From an uncultured Lachnospiraceae bacterium (GTDB lineage Bacteria > Bacillota > Clostridia > Lachnospirales > Lachnospiraceae), in NCBI GenBank assembly GCA_949471785.1, contig CASWRE010000020.1, forward strand, positions 1-56,137: a DNA stretch of 56,137 bases. The letters are read 5' to 3'. The notes beneath the pieces are model-generated. The model made no database searches. It saw nothing but the letters and a program-made list of their open reading frames with translations, and had not been told where the DNA came from. Below are positions 43,901-52,840 of the stretch, piece after piece (within the stretch, counting starts at the first letter, position 1; the number at the start of each line of letters is the position of its first letter). The position numbers were made by a program, and so were the translations under genes.

Positions 43901-45250
43901 CTGGGCGCCGCCCGCATCCGCGTCCGCTCACTGCTGGCCGCCATCCGCGTGAAAGAAAAGGATAGAGAACAACGCAAGATCCAACCCTCCGCCATACAAA
44001 AGATTTCGTTTACAAAAGAAATGAAAAAGACCTATACCATCCTGTGCCCCCAGATGTCGCCGATCCATTTTTCCATTATGCAGCCGGCCTTTGTTGCCGC
44101 CGGTTATCGTCTGGAAGTACTGCCCAACGACAATAAAGAGGCGGTGGATGTGGGATTGAAATATGTAAACAACGATGCCTGTTATCCTTCCCTGATGGTG
44201 GTCGGGCAGATCATGCAGGCCCTGCTGTCCGGCAAATATGATCTGGATCATGTGGCCATCATCATGTCCCAGACCGGCGGCGGCTGCCGGGCGTCCAACT
44301 ATATCGCTTTCATCCGCCGGGCGCTGGAAAAGGCCGATATGGCTCAGATTCCAGTAATCTCAATCAATTTAAGCGGTCTGGAGAGCAATCCCGGATTCAA
44401 GCTCACACCGAATCTGGTTCTGCGCATCTCCTATGCGGCAGTCTTTGGGGATATCCTGATGCGGTGTCTGTACCGGATGCGCCCCTACGAGAAAAAAGCA
44501 GGCAGCGCCAATGCATTACATAAAAAATGGGAGCGAATCTGCATTGACTTTGTCTCCGCGAAGCATCTGTCCCATACCCGCTTTAAGCAGATCTGCCGTA
44601 CTGTCATCCATGATTTTGACAGGCTGCCCATCCACGAGAATATGAAAAAGCCCAAGGTCGGCATTGTGGGCGAAATCCTGGTCAAATTTCTCCCGGCGGC
44701 CAACAATTACCTGGCCGAGCTGCTGGAAAAAGAGGGCGCTGAGGCTGTCGTACCGGATTTAATCGATTTTATGAATTACAGCTTTTACAATATGAATTTC
44801 AAAGCCCAATATCTAGGTGTGAAAAAGACTTCGGCTCTTGTGGCCAATGCCGGCATTCAATACGTAAACTGGCTCAGAAGCGCGGCCGTAAAGGAGTTCA
44901 AAAAAAGCCGCCATTTTACGCCTCCGGCAAACATTAAGGATCTGGCCTCTTATGCCGCTCCCATTGTTTCCATGGGCAATCAGACCGGCGAAGGCTGGTT
45001 CCTCACCGGTGAGATGATGGAACTGATCCACGGCGGCGTCAAAAACATCGTCTGCACACAGCCTTTTGCCTGTCTGCCCAACCATATCGTGGGCAAAGGC
45101 GTAATCAAGGAAATACGGCATCAATATCCCGACGCCAATATTGTGGCTATTGACTATGATCCGGGCGCCAGCGAAGTCAACCAGCTGAACAGAATCAAAC
45201 TGATGCTGTCCACGGCAAATAAAAATCTGCAGCAGAGCCAAAAAGAATAA
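41000..45250 (+). CDS. 2-hydroxyacyl-CoA dehydratase activator/dehydratase fusion (double BcrAD/BadFG ATPase)
   Basis: About 1,416 residues. Two ASKHA ATPase modules of the HgdC/BadF type: residues about 10-265 ([34 protein letters not shown]) and about 320-580 ([31 protein letters not shown]); the Cys within these loops bridge the 4Fe-4S cluster in HgdC. A Cys cluster [10 protein letters not shown] (about 608), a DUF2229-like region and an HgdB-type C-terminal part follow. Such fusions are widespread in anaerobes but their substrate is unknown. ATG 40976 sits directly on the Shine-Dalgarno (AAAGGAGG); ATG 41000 is preferred because a hairpin between them shortens the spacing. Monocistronic. 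Confidence 0.88.
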   Translation: MSNTTTTYALGIDIGSTTVKIAILDKEHTLLFADYERHFANIQETLARLLGKAKDRLGECSLHPVITGSGGLTLARHLEVPFVQEVIAVSGALQELAPKTDVAIELGGEDAKIIYFEGGNVEQRMNGICAGGTGSFIDQMASLLQTDALGLNEYAKGYQALYPIAARCGVFAKSDIQPLINDGATKEDLAASIFQAVVNQTISGLACGKPIRGHIAFLGGPLHFLSELKQAFIRTLRLDDEHTIAPGHSHLFAAIGSAMNCRQDVTVSLEAMKEQLGSTVKLEFEVARMEPLFTDRKEYDIFRKRQDQYTVKTGSLADYSGNCYLGIDAGSTTTKTALIGEDGTLLYSFYSNNSGSPLATTIRSIQEIYSLLPEDAQIVHACSTGYGEALIKAALLLDEGEVETVSHYYAAAFFQPDVDCILDIGGQDMKCIKIKNHTVDSVLLNEACSSGCGSFIETFAKSLNYSVQDFAKEALFADHPIDLGTRCTVFMNSKVKQAQKEGASVADISAGLAYSVIKNALYKVIKVSDASELGSHIVVQGGTFYNDAVLRSFERIADCEVIRPDIAGIMGAFGAALIAKERFDPCKGTTMLSIEDINALEYSTTMTHCRGCTNQCRLTINHFSGGRKYISGNRCERGLGKQKNKDHIPNLFEYKYKKLFDYEPLPEEEAPRGVVGIPRVLNMFENYPFWFTFFTKLGYRVILSPDSTHKLYEMGIESIPSESECYPAKLAHGHVTWLIRQGIKFIFYPCVPYERNEFSDSVNHYNCPIVTSYAENIKNNVEELRDESIRFKNPFFAFSDEQVLADGLVAAFPEFSEEEVRSAAHDGWEELTAMREDIRRKGEETLLWMKKNNRSGIVLAGRPYHIDPEIHHGIPDMVNSYGLAVLTEDAVSHLAPIERPIRVNDQWMYHTRLYAAANFVKSRDDLELIQLNSFGCGLDAVTTDEVYEILSRSGKIYTCLKIDEVNNLGAARIRVRSLLAAIRVKEKDREQRKIQPSAIQKISFTKEMKKTYTILCPQMSPIHFSIMQPAFVAAGYRLEVLPNDNKEAVDVGLKYVNNDACYPSLMVVGQIMQALLSGKYDLDHVAIIMSQTGGGCRASNYIAFIRRALEKADMAQIPVISINLSGLESNPGFKLTPNLVLRISYAAVFGDILMRCLYRMRPYEKKAGSANALHKKWERICIDFVSAKHLSHTRFKQICRTVIHDFDRLPIHENMKKPKVGIVGEILVKFLPAANNYLAELLEKEGAEAVVPDLIDFMNYSFYNMNFKAQYLGVKKTSALVANAGIQYVNWLRSAAVKEFKKSRHFTPPANIKDLASYAAPIVSMGNQTGEGWFLTGEMMELIHGGVKNIVCTQPFACLPNHIVGKGVIKEIRHQYPDANIVAIDYDPGASEVNQLNRIKLMLSTANKNLQQSQKE

Positions 45251-45291
45251 ACAATCGTAACTGTGAAGGTACTGAACAGTTACAGGCAATC
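45249..45291. repeat. 27-bp palindromic mini-element, second copy
   Basis: 45257-45283 is the exact reverse complement of 38776-38802 (GTAACTGT...ACAGTTAC). Flanks AAACAATC and AGGCAATC match at 6 of 8 bases. It begins seven bases after the stop codon of the activase fusion. Confidence 0.75.
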
Positions 45292-45335
45292 CTAATCTTC
45301 TGTTCCGGGTTCATTTACATGTATATACCAGTAAA

Positions 45336-45376
45336 GCACAGCCTCTTTTGTCAGACTTTTGCAAAAGGGGCTGTGC
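45336..45376 (-). terminator. Hairpin between activase and comEC, possible terminator
   Basis: GCACAGCC-(T)-CTTTTG pairs with CAAAAG-(G)-GGCTGTGC: a 14-bp stem with a 9-base loop. The minus strand continues TTTACTGG and the plus strand CCGC, so it fits the end of the comEA-comEC operon better, though the T-tail is short. The rest of 45292-45430 shows no gene. Confidence 0.5.
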
Positions 45377-45430
45377 CCGCATCTGCAGGGTACACCGAAC
45401 GTTTCCTGAAAAATGCTCTGTCCCGGCCAA

Positions 45431-47644
45431 TCACTGCCTGTATTTTTCTATCCGATACCCATTTTTTTCCATATATATGGTCACGGCCCCGCAGTCTTTC
45501 GTCGCGTACACCGCAGCCCCCTGTTCCCAAAGCCGCTCCAAAAGCTCCGGATGAGGATGACCGTAGCGGTTTTTCGCGCCGCAGGAGATCAGTGCGGTCC
45601 GGGGTGAAAGCTTCTCCAGCCACTGAACGGAGGTGGAGTTTTTCGAACCGTGATGGGCCACTTTCAGGACGTCGCAGGACAGAGGCAATGCCGATACGGC
45701 TTCCTCCCCTTTTCCTTCCAAATCCCCGGTGAACAGCTCTGTATATGTTCCGCACAATAAAAGAAACGTCAGAGAACCCGCATTGGTGTCACCCGCATAG
45801 TCCTGATTATCCGGATGGCAGAAACGGATCTCTATGTCCTGATTTTTGAGAGTATCTCCTTTTTCCACATATTGGATACCCACCCCGGCCTGCCTGGCTG
45901 CCCGGATAAAACCCTGCCCTTCCGGGGCGCCCGCCATCCAGACCGGGGCCAAAATGCCGCCAATCTCCATGGACAGACTGCCTTCCGCCTTCATTTCCAG
46001 AAGCTCTATCAAACCGTTGATATGATCCTCATCGGGATGAGTCACCATCATCCGGGAAATTCGCCGTACCCCTTTGTATTTCAGATAAGGAAGAATCCTG
46101 TAGATGCCCACTCCGCTTACCGTAGCGCTGCCTCCGTCTATCAGAAAAACCTCGCCGCAGGCCGACGTGATGACATGGCAGTCCCCCTGGCCCACATCCA
46201 GCATGACTGCCTCGTTTCCCCGGTGTACAGGCAAAAATATAATCAACGCCAGGGGCATCAGCATGAAAGGGGCCATGGATCTGCACTGTTTTCTTCCTCT
46301 GCCGCCACTTTTCGGCATGTCTGCCAGTTCCTCATTCTCACGCCTTTTTCCCTTCCGCGCCATCCATCCATAGCCAACGCCCATCCCCAGATAGAAAAGA
46401 ATCATCTGCCACACCGCCGGACGGCCGGTGATAACCACGCTAAAGGGTATACGGCCGGCCAGCCGGCACATATGCTCATACATATCCAATATGAATCCCG
46501 CCGGCATAAGCAGCAGCCGGCCGGGAGGAAGCAGGAAAAGCCCCGCCAGCCCCCCGACCAGGCCAAAGAAAAGTACCAGGGACAAAAGAGGAATCACCAC
46601 CAGATTTAATAGAATACTGACAGGGGCAGCCTCGTAGAAAAACCAGGCCGAAAGGGGGAGCATGCCCAGCCACAGCCAAATGCCTGTGCCCAAAGTCCCC
46701 CACTCCTTTCTGGCGCACAGCAAAAGTCCCGCAGCCACGAAAGATAAAAGAAAACTGCTGTCATAGAGGTACAGCGGATTCTGCAAAAACAGGACGACTG
46801 CCGCCAGAGCCAGGGCCGTGGGACGATCGTAGTCCCGTCCCAGCACGCGGGCCCCCATGGCCATCCAGAACATATATACGGCGCGCTGGGCCGACACCGG
46901 AAAGCCGATCATCCAGAGATAAAGCAGGAGAAACAGGCTGGCCGCCAGCGCGGACACACGAATCCCCGCCATTTTCCGCAGCAGGCCATATAATCCCATG
47001 CCAAGCAAAGATATATGGAGGCCAGACACGGCCAGAATATGGGAGATACCGCTCTGCTGGTATATCCGCCGTATATCGCCGTCCAGGGAACTTTTTTCTC
47101 CCAGCAGGATCGCCTGTAACACGCCTGCCTTTTCCCCCATTCCCCGTTCCAGGGCATCCCCGAAAGCGTCCCGGAAACGTCTGGACAGCTCGGGCGCCCA
47201 GGCCGTACGTTTTTCCGTCGCCCGGCACGCTTTTCCCGCGACCAGCACCGATATATGGCGAAGTCCATAATACTTTGCCGCGTCAAACTGCCCCGGATTC
47301 CGGGGTTTCTCCGGCAGATAGCCATAGCCCTCCGCGCAGACAGACCAGCCCACCTGCACTTCCGGTATTTGTTCATAATTAATTTTACTGTTTTCCAGGA
47401 AAAAAGAATTCGATTGAATCACAAGAATTGTATTTTTCAGATAAATTGCACAACCGTCCCCGGTTTTCTCTATCCGATAGATTTGCCCATAGGCGGTACA
47501 ATCCGCGCCGGACAGCATCGCCTGCTGCAGTTTCCGGTCTGTCCCTGCCGCCCACGGAACAGGCAGCGGGAGCAGGCCGGAAAGCAGGATCAAAAAAATC
47601 ATACCAAAGCAAATCACGGCAATAGGCCGTTTATTCATCCACAT
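45431..47644 (-). CDS. comEC: ComEC/Rec2 DNA uptake channel
   Basis: A 737-residue competence protein. N-terminal soluble OB-like part with one membrane segment, a central Competence domain of about eight segments (SGISHILAVSGLHISLLGMGLYG near 200; FPVSAQRAVYMFWM), and a C-terminal metallo-beta-lactamase-like domain with MLDVGQGDCHVI (about 476), THPDEDHINGL (about 530) and KVAHHGSKNST (about 657). It should carry single-stranded DNA across the membrane and perhaps degrade the other strand. Its ATG overlaps the GerMN gene by 14 bases. Confidence 0.93.
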   Translation of the reverse strand: MWMNKRPIAVICFGMIFLILLSGLLPLPVPWAAGTDRKLQQAMLSGADCTAYGQIYRIEKTGDGCAIYLKNTILVIQSNSFFLENSKINYEQIPEVQVGWSVCAEGYGYLPEKPRNPGQFDAAKYYGLRHISVLVAGKACRATEKRTAWAPELSRRFRDAFGDALERGMGEKAGVLQAILLGEKSSLDGDIRRIYQQSGISHILAVSGLHISLLGMGLYGLLRKMAGIRVSALAASLFLLLYLWMIGFPVSAQRAVYMFWMAMGARVLGRDYDRPTALALAAVVLFLQNPLYLYDSSFLLSFVAAGLLLCARKEWGTLGTGIWLWLGMLPLSAWFFYEAAPVSILLNLVVIPLLSLVLFFGLVGGLAGLFLLPPGRLLLMPAGFILDMYEHMCRLAGRIPFSVVITGRPAVWQMILFYLGMGVGYGWMARKGKRRENEELADMPKSGGRGRKQCRSMAPFMLMPLALIIFLPVHRGNEAVMLDVGQGDCHVITSACGEVFLIDGGSATVSGVGIYRILPYLKYKGVRRISRMMVTHPDEDHINGLIELLEMKAEGSLSMEIGGILAPVWMAGAPEGQGFIRAARQAGVGIQYVEKGDTLKNQDIEIRFCHPDNQDYAGDTNAGSLTFLLLCGTYTELFTGDLEGKGEEAVSALPLSCDVLKVAHHGSKNSTSVQWLEKLSPRTALISCGAKNRYGHPHPELLERLWEQGAAVYATKDCGAVTIYMEKNGYRIEKYRQ

Positions 47645-48563
47645 CCTCCACCAATGTCAGATTTTCTTCAAAAAACTGGTTCAGATCCACCGAATTGCGG
47701 AAAGAAACATTGGTCTCGCCGTTGACCGAGATCTGCACCCGCTCCACACCGCTGCCCTCCACCAGGGAATTGACCAGAGAGTAGATGATCAGGTCGTCCG
47801 GCAGCGCCAATGCCCCGGATACAAAGGTATTATCCAGATTGACATAGGCAATTCCGTCCGAAACATTTACGCTCAGTATACCCAGATTGGACGGCATCGT
47901 GGCCTGGGCGTCTTCCCCCAACGGTCCCTGAATCAGCAGCTCGACTACCTCACGTTCCATGGGAACGCTGGTGCTGTAATATACTTTCCTCACCTCGCGA
48001 ACCAGCCCGTCTCCCTCGGCATTGGCAAAATACAGGGTAAAAGTCCCATACTGATAGGCGTCGATCTCCCGGCCTTCTGTTTCCACAAAATCCTTTGTAT
48101 CCATGGGCCCCACATCCTGGCCGTCGCTGTTTTTCAGGCCCAGCCCCTCTACCTGGATCAACACCTCATCCACATTATCCAATTGCACAAAACTTTTAAC
48201 CAGTCCGGCCCGCACCAGAATCTCTTTCGCTCTGTCCATATCATAATAAGCGCCGTTCAGGTTCAGAATCAGCTGATGATTCTCCAGACGGCATTCCAGA
48301 ATCGACACATTTTCCGGCAAAAGAGAGATTCTTCCCTTGGAACTTTTCTGAACGCTTATGGTCTCTTCCATAGCCGCCACCTGATCCGCCGCCTGGGTTT
48401 TCTCCGTCTCGAAAGCCTCCGTTACCAGTTTCGTTTCTTCACTGTTCAGATAATACTGCATAAGAGCGTCTTTATCTTTCTCTCCGCTGCTGGAGACCGG
48501 AGCACATCCCCCGACCCATAACAGGCAGAGCAAACAGAACGCTCTCCCTATAATTTTTTTCAT
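47631..48563 (-). CDS. GerMN-domain lipoprotein
   Basis: A 310-residue lipoprotein: signal peptide KKIIGRAFCLLCLLWVGGC with lipobox Cys20. Two GerMN-like repeats follow (about 80-180 and 195-300), the second with REVVELLIQGP and VNVSDGIAYVNLDNTFV. GerM proteins act in spore formation and germination. Gene order histidine kinase - GerMN - comEC is compact (30-base gap, then 14-base overlap), so it is transcribed with competence genes here. The spore link is inferred from the family. Confidence 0.9.
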   Translation of the reverse strand: MKKIIGRAFCLLCLLWVGGCAPVSSSGEKDKDALMQYYLNSEETKLVTEAFETEKTQAADQVAAMEETISVQKSSKGRISLLPENVSILECRLENHQLILNLNGAYYDMDRAKEILVRAGLVKSFVQLDNVDEVLIQVEGLGLKNSDGQDVGPMDTKDFVETEGREIDAYQYGTFTLYFANAEGDGLVREVRKVYYSTSVPMEREVVELLIQGPLGEDAQATMPSNLGILSVNVSDGIAYVNLDNTFVSGALALPDDLIIYSLVNSLVEGSGVERVQISVNGETNVSFRNSVDLNQFFEENLTLVEDVDE

Positions 48564-48593
48564 ATGCCCCCCAAAGTGTACGGTACGCCGTCC

Positions 48594-50012
48594 TCACTCC
48601 ACATGGTTCAGCGGAATGCGGACCGAAAACTGGGCGCCCTCGCCTTCTTTGCTATAGACCTTGATAGCCCCATGGTGCATCATAATAGCGCTTCTGGTAA
48701 TAGCCAGACCCAATCCCGTTCCTCCGATCTCCTTAGAATGGGATTTATCCACGCGGTAAAAACGGTCAAAGACATGATCAATAGCCTCCAGCGGAATACC
48801 CATGCCCGAGTCGGCCACCACCACATAAAAGTATTTGTGGTCGGCATTGAGGGAAATTCTCACCCATCCGTCTTCCACATTGTACTTGATTCCATTCTCC
48901 ACCAGATTGGTAAAGGCCAGCGTCAGCTTCATTTCGTCAATTTGCGCATTGACCGGACGAAAACTGTCCACCAGCAGACGGATATTCCGCTCCGCGGCAA
49001 TGGGCTTTAACCGTTTCAATATCAGTTCCAGCATATCATTGATATTGACCATCTCAATATTCAGATTCGAAGCCTTCTTATCCATCTTGACAAGGGCCAG
49101 AAGATCGGTGATAATCTCATTTTCCCTGTCGATTTCCTCGGTAATGTCCTGCATAAACTCCTGATACAGTTCCACAGGCATATTCTCCTGCCCCACCAGA
49201 GAATCCGCCAGCACCTTCATGGAGGTCAGCGGCGTCTTCAGCTCATGGGACACGTTGGACACAAATTCCTGACGAGACTCATCCAGCGTCCTCACCTTGA
49301 CCATCATCTCATTAAATGCGTCAGTGATCAACTGAGTCTCTACATAGTCCGGCACCGAGATATCCTCGTCCATATACCCCGCCGAGATATTCTCAATGGC
49401 TCTTGTAATCTTATTAAAAGGCTTCACCAGCACGCCGGCCAGAATATAACCGACGGCCAGCACCAACGCCGATATAATCGCCATCAGGAAAGTTCCTTTT
49501 TGCTCCAGAATACTGACGCTGGCGTTGATCTCATCCATGGAAATACTGGCCATCATCACTCCCTGCACCGTTCCCACACCGTCTTTGACCGTGATCGGTA
49601 CCGTCATCTCTATGTATTGGCTGGAAGGATACTGCCCAGCGCTGTTATTCCTGTAACAGGTAATGATCTCCTCGGAGATCATCGTCTTCCCCACATCCAG
49701 ATTAAAAGTATCTTTAATGATCCTGAAATTGGAATCCACAATCAGGATTCGTCCGCTGTAAATATTGGACAGCAGATCCAGCTCGCTGTTCAGTGTGGCA
49801 GAGGAAGGATTCTCCAGATAATTCTCACTGATCATCTGGTTGCACAATATATCGCACTGGTTCATCACGTTTACCGTGCGGATGGAAACCGCCCGGTCCC
49901 TATAACTGCTCACGATCCCGTACTCCACCACAATACTGGGAATAATACCGATAACCACCAGAATGATGGTTATCCGAAACCGCAGGCTTCGCAAAAAAGA
50001 AAACCTTTTCAT
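48594..50012 (-). CDS. Sensor histidine kinase (WalK/VicK-like)
   Basis: A 472-residue kinase. The start at 50012 is chosen because the preceding frame overlaps the regulator gene; its ribosome binding site is weak. Topology: transmembrane segment about 15-35, an extracytoplasmic sensor of about 130 residues, a second segment about 170-190, a HAMP linker, then HisKA with FVSNVSHELKTPLTSMK (about 250) and HATPase with NLVENGIKYN, DSGMGIP and GTGLGLAI. It sits 16 bases after its response regulator. Signal unknown. Confidence 0.92.
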   Translation of the reverse strand: MKRFSFLRSLRFRITIILVVIGIIPSIVVEYGIVSSYRDRAVSIRTVNVMNQCDILCNQMISENYLENPSSATLNSELDLLSNIYSGRILIVDSNFRIIKDTFNLDVGKTMISEEIITCYRNNSAGQYPSSQYIEMTVPITVKDGVGTVQGVMMASISMDEINASVSILEQKGTFLMAIISALVLAVGYILAGVLVKPFNKITRAIENISAGYMDEDISVPDYVETQLITDAFNEMMVKVRTLDESRQEFVSNVSHELKTPLTSMKVLADSLVGQENMPVELYQEFMQDITEEIDRENEIITDLLALVKMDKKASNLNIEMVNINDMLELILKRLKPIAAERNIRLLVDSFRPVNAQIDEMKLTLAFTNLVENGIKYNVEDGWVRISLNADHKYFYVVVADSGMGIPLEAIDHVFDRFYRVDKSHSKEIGGTGLGLAITRSAIMMHHGAIKVYSKEGEGAQFSVRIPLNHVE

Positions 50013-50028
50013 TTTGCCCAAATTCTCA

Positions 50029-50718
50029 TTAACCCTGGAAATAATAACCAACTCCCCATTTCGTATGTACATACTTGGGATCACTGGGATTGAGCTCAAT
50101 CTTCTCGCGCAGCCTCCGGATATGTACGTCTACCGTACGCACGTCGCCCGGATACTCGTAACCCCACACAATATTCAACAGATTTTCCCGACTGTACACC
50201 TTATTCGGATTGAACACCAAAAGTTCAAGAAGGTCAAACTCCTTGGCTGTCAGATTAATTTCCTGACCGGCAATAAATACCCTCCGGCTTTCACAATCCA
50301 GTTTCAGATCACCGGATACCACTTTTTTTGCCTTTTCCTCCTTGGGAGCGGTTTTGGTGGTGCGCCGCATAATCGCCTTGATTCTGGCTTTCACTTCCAG
50401 GATGTTAAATGGCTTCGTGATATAATCATCCGCGCCATACTCCAGTCCGAGGATTTTGTCCATGTCGTCGCCCTTGGCCGTCAGCATCACAATAGGAACA
50501 CTGGAAAATTCACGAATCTGCTGGCAGACGCCCAGTCCGTCCAGTTTCGGAAGCATCAGATCCAGCAAAATAATATCATATTCGTTTTCCCTGGCCATGA
50601 CCAGCGCTTCTTCTCCGTCATAAGCCGCATCCACATCCATACCATCCTGCTCCAGGCTGAAACGGATGCCTTTTACGATCAATTTTTCATCATCAACAAC
50701 CAACACTCTCTTACTCAT
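50029..50718 (-). CDS. OmpR/PhoB family response regulator (WalR-like)
   Basis: A 229-residue regulator. GAGGAG precedes ATG 50718. Receiver: VLVVDDEKLI, phospho-Asp in LLDLMLPKLDG (about 52), TAKGDD and the Lys in TKPFN. The DNA-binding winged helix ends with YSRENLLNIVWGYEYPGDVRTVDVHIRRLREKIE. Essential-type WalR relatives share this layout. It is cotranscribed with comEA upstream and its kinase downstream. Confidence 0.94.
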   Translation of the reverse strand: MSKRVLVVDDEKLIVKGIRFSLEQDGMDVDAAYDGEEALVMARENEYDIILLDLMLPKLDGLGVCQQIREFSSVPIVMLTAKGDDMDKILGLEYGADDYITKPFNILEVKARIKAIMRRTTKTAPKEEKAKKVVSGDLKLDCESRRVFIAGQEINLTAKEFDLLELLVFNPNKVYSRENLLNIVWGYEYPGDVRTVDVHIRRLREKIELNPSDPKYVHTKWGVGYYFQG

Positions 50719-50737
50719 TTTTTTTCTCCTCAACGGC

Positions 50738-50762
50738 AACCGTTCGGATAAACCAAACGGTT
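50738..50762 (-). other. Intergenic hairpin between comEA and the response regulator
   Basis: AACCGTT...AACGGTT, 7-bp stem and 11-base loop, between the comEA stop and the regulator's ribosome binding site. No T-tail, so it is more likely an mRNA-processing or translation-tuning structure than a terminator. Confidence 0.45.
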
Positions 50763-50766
50763 CCTC

Positions 50767-51387
50767 TCAGCGAACAGTAATCTCGTCCTTAAGCTTGTCA
50801 AATGTCTTGTCCGCGATACCGTCTACCTTCTTCAAATCCTCCGGCTCGGTAAATCCCCCGTTGGCTTCCCGCCAGGCAATGATTGCCTCTGCCCTCGACG
50901 GGCCAATCCCGGTCAGCGTAGCGAGCTGCACGGCGTCCGCCGTATTAATATTTACCCTGCCCGATCCTTCCTGTTCCTGCGGCGCCGTTTCCGCGACGCC
51001 CTGATCTGTCTGAGAATGACCGGGCATCTCTGCTTCTCCCTGGGCCGGGACGCGGATCTTTTCCCCGTCTTCCAGCAATCTGGCCTGATTCAGCGTCGTA
51101 TCATCCGCTATATCCGTCAGTCCGCCGGCCATTTGAAGGGCCTCATAGACTCTGGCCCCGCCGGAAAGCCGGTAAACGCCCGGATTCGCCACCTCGCCGC
51201 AGACATAGACATACAGCTCCTCTTCCGGAACGGTTTTGTCCTTCCCATTCGCCTCCGTCAGTACGCTATCTGCACCGGCCGAAGACGGCGCCTCTACAAA
51301 TTCCGTCTGGTCAGACGCACAACCGACGAGCGCCCAGCCATACAGCCAAGCGCAACACAATACCGTTATGTTTTTTGTCATTTTCAT
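50767..51387 (-). CDS. comEA: ComEA-type DNA-binding lipoprotein
   Basis: A 206-residue competence DNA receptor. The N-terminal signal ends in WALVGC, a lipobox, so it is probably lipid-anchored rather than held by a transmembrane helix. An SLBB domain follows (about 57-115: ELYVYVCGEVANPGVYRL, VYEALQMAGGL), then a Gln/Glu/Ser linker and a helix-hairpin-helix DNA-binding domain (about 143-206: VNINTADAVQLATLTGIGPSRAEAII, KKVDGI). It begins an operon comEA-regulator-kinase-GerMN-comEC. Confidence 0.92.
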   Translation of the reverse strand: MKMTKNITVLCCAWLYGWALVGCASDQTEFVEAPSSAGADSVLTEANGKDKTVPEEELYVYVCGEVANPGVYRLSGGARVYEALQMAGGLTDIADDTTLNQARLLEDGEKIRVPAQGEAEMPGHSQTDQGVAETAPQEQEGSGRVNINTADAVQLATLTGIGPSRAEAIIAWREANGGFTEPEDLKKVDGIADKTFDKLKDEITVR

Positions 51388-51450
51388 ATATGCTCCTTAC
51401 TGAAAACAGCAGGCTCTCTGCGCATATACGGAAAAATATCCCCAGACAAT

Positions 51451-51479
51451 ATCTTAACGAATATTACAAATTATTACAA
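51451..51479 (-). promoter_or_regulatory. comEA: Promoter of the comEA operon
   Basis: TTGTAA (51474-51479), 17-base spacer, TAAGAT (51451-51456), 64 bases upstream of comEA. Confidence 0.55.
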
Positions 51480-51541
51480 GATAAAAATGCAATTTACAAA
51501 TTTTTTATTTTCGCAATCCTTCAGTAAAAAAACGCATGACG

Positions 51542-51976
51542 TCAACTTCTTTCCCATTTAAAAATGAGCATTCCTGCAATTGCCAGAACCATCCCCACCG
51601 CCTTGCTCCAGGAAAAAGAAGTTTTCTCCACGCCGAACAGCCCGGCGAGCTCCACCAGCCAGGAAAAAATCACCTGAGCCACTACGATAAACATGGTCGC
51701 CTGGGCCGGACCCACGCTGCCCATACTCATAATCACCGTAATGGTAATAAAAGCGCCGATCACACCGCCAAACAACATGTACCGCGGAGTGACATCCTTA
51801 ATGGCCAAAAAACTACTGCCTTCCGTAATCCTCCAGGCAATCACGGAAACCGCCAGGGCCGTCGCCTGCACCCAGGCAGCGCTCACCCATACGCTGGTCT
51901 GTTTCGTTACTTCTGTATTTAATATCCCCTGCAGACTCATCAATATGCCGGACAGGGCCGCAATTAAATATCCCAT
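51542..51976 (-). CDS. DMT-superfamily small membrane transporter (YdcZ/DUF606-like)
   Basis: A 144-residue protein with about five hydrophobic segments. AAAGGAG precedes ATG 51976. GYLIAALSGILMSLQGILNTEVTKQTSVWVSAAWVQ at the start and GPAQATMFIVVAQVIFSWLVELAGLFG (about 90) match the YdcZ half-size group. Substrate unknown. It stands alone; the gap to the ECF gene (51977-52222) contains a terminator and no clear gene. Confidence 0.85.
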   Translation of the reverse strand: MGYLIAALSGILMSLQGILNTEVTKQTSVWVSAAWVQATALAVSVIAWRITEGSSFLAIKDVTPRYMLFGGVIGAFITITVIMSMGSVGPAQATMFIVVAQVIFSWLVELAGLFGVEKTSFSWSKAVGMVLAIAGMLIFKWERS

Positions 51977-52118
51977 ATTTTTTACTCCTTTCACACTCTA
52001 TACTATACCCGCCCAGCCGGTAAAATATACCCGTCCGACAGCCGCCCTGCAGCGTCACGTTCCAGATATTCCGCCTGCAAAACCTGTCTGCATAAATCTT
52101 CTCCGAATATTCCGCGGC

Positions 52119-52152
52119 AAAAAAGCAGGCCTCGTACATGATGCCGGCCTGC
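52119..52152 (-). terminator. Terminator after the ECF S-component gene
   Basis: GCAGGCC...GGCCTGC stem with a 14-base loop and six T on the minus strand, 70 bases past the gene. Confidence 0.85.
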
Positions 52153-52222
52153 ATAAAAAAGTTTTATCTCCTGCGTGTCTGAACGGAAAGGAAAAAGTTG
52201 TCGTCCTCTGTGCCTGCCGCTA

Positions 52223-52789
52223 TCATTTCCCCTTTCCCAGCGTGGCGCGCATATCCGCCGTCATGGCGTTCAGGACGGCGCAGACCAGAAAAATACTGAT
52301 CAGCCGATCCAGATAATCCGTCAGAATCTGTACCGCAACGACGCTGCCCGCCATACCCAGAGGCGTTTTGGACAGAAGCTGCACCAATACGGTGGAACCC
52401 GACGAAGTCACGCCGCCAAAAAGCCCGGCGGAAATCAGGGCGCTTATCACCGTACCGGGCAGAGTGACAAAAAAAGCCGCCAGAAAGATCCATCGGCCTT
52501 TCACAGCCATCTTATCAAATACTAGTCCGGCCATCAGGCCGACAGCCATACCGGCCGGGGCAAAATAAAGGGAATAGATATCCGTGGTCAGCCCCAGACA
52601 GATACCGCTGAGCAGATTGGGTAGCATACCGTACAGGGGACCTAAAAGAGCGCCCACCAGAATCGTGCCGATACTGTCCAGATAAACGGGCAGCCGAAGC
52701 AGCAGGGCGATCTGCCCCCCGGCCACATTGACTGCCACGGCCATGGCCACCAGGCAGATTCTACGGATATTGATGCTTGTCGTCTTCAT
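52223..52789 (-). CDS. ECF transporter S component
   Basis: A 188-residue membrane protein with five or six hydrophobic segments and the S-component-type pattern: NVAGGQIALLLRLPVYLDSIGTILVGALLGPLYGMLPNLLSGI (about 21-63, read as LPVYLDSIGTILVGALLGP). GAGGAGG precedes the ATG. It follows a nucleoside hydrolase by 51 bases, so the ligand may be a nucleoside, base or precursor; this is inferred from the neighbour only. The energising EcfA/T units are not in the window, consistent with a group II system. Confidence 0.85.
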   Translation of the reverse strand: MKTTSINIRRICLVAMAVAVNVAGGQIALLLRLPVYLDSIGTILVGALLGPLYGMLPNLLSGICLGLTTDIYSLYFAPAGMAVGLMAGLVFDKMAVKGRWIFLAAFFVTLPGTVISALISAGLFGGVTSSGSTVLVQLLSKTPLGMAGSVVAVQILTDYLDRLISIFLVCAVLNAMTADMRATLGKGK

Positions 52790-52840
52790 GTATTTCCTCC
52801 TCATTTGTTAATGCTTTCGCGGACAAACCCGCTCTCCCGC

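Noticed and set aside
51990-52118. Short minus-strand peptide (ending ERDAAGRLSDGYILPAGRV) between the ECF and DMT genes
   Set aside because: It looks somewhat protein-like but is short, has no start or ribosome binding site, and follows a terminator; too weak to call a gene remnant.
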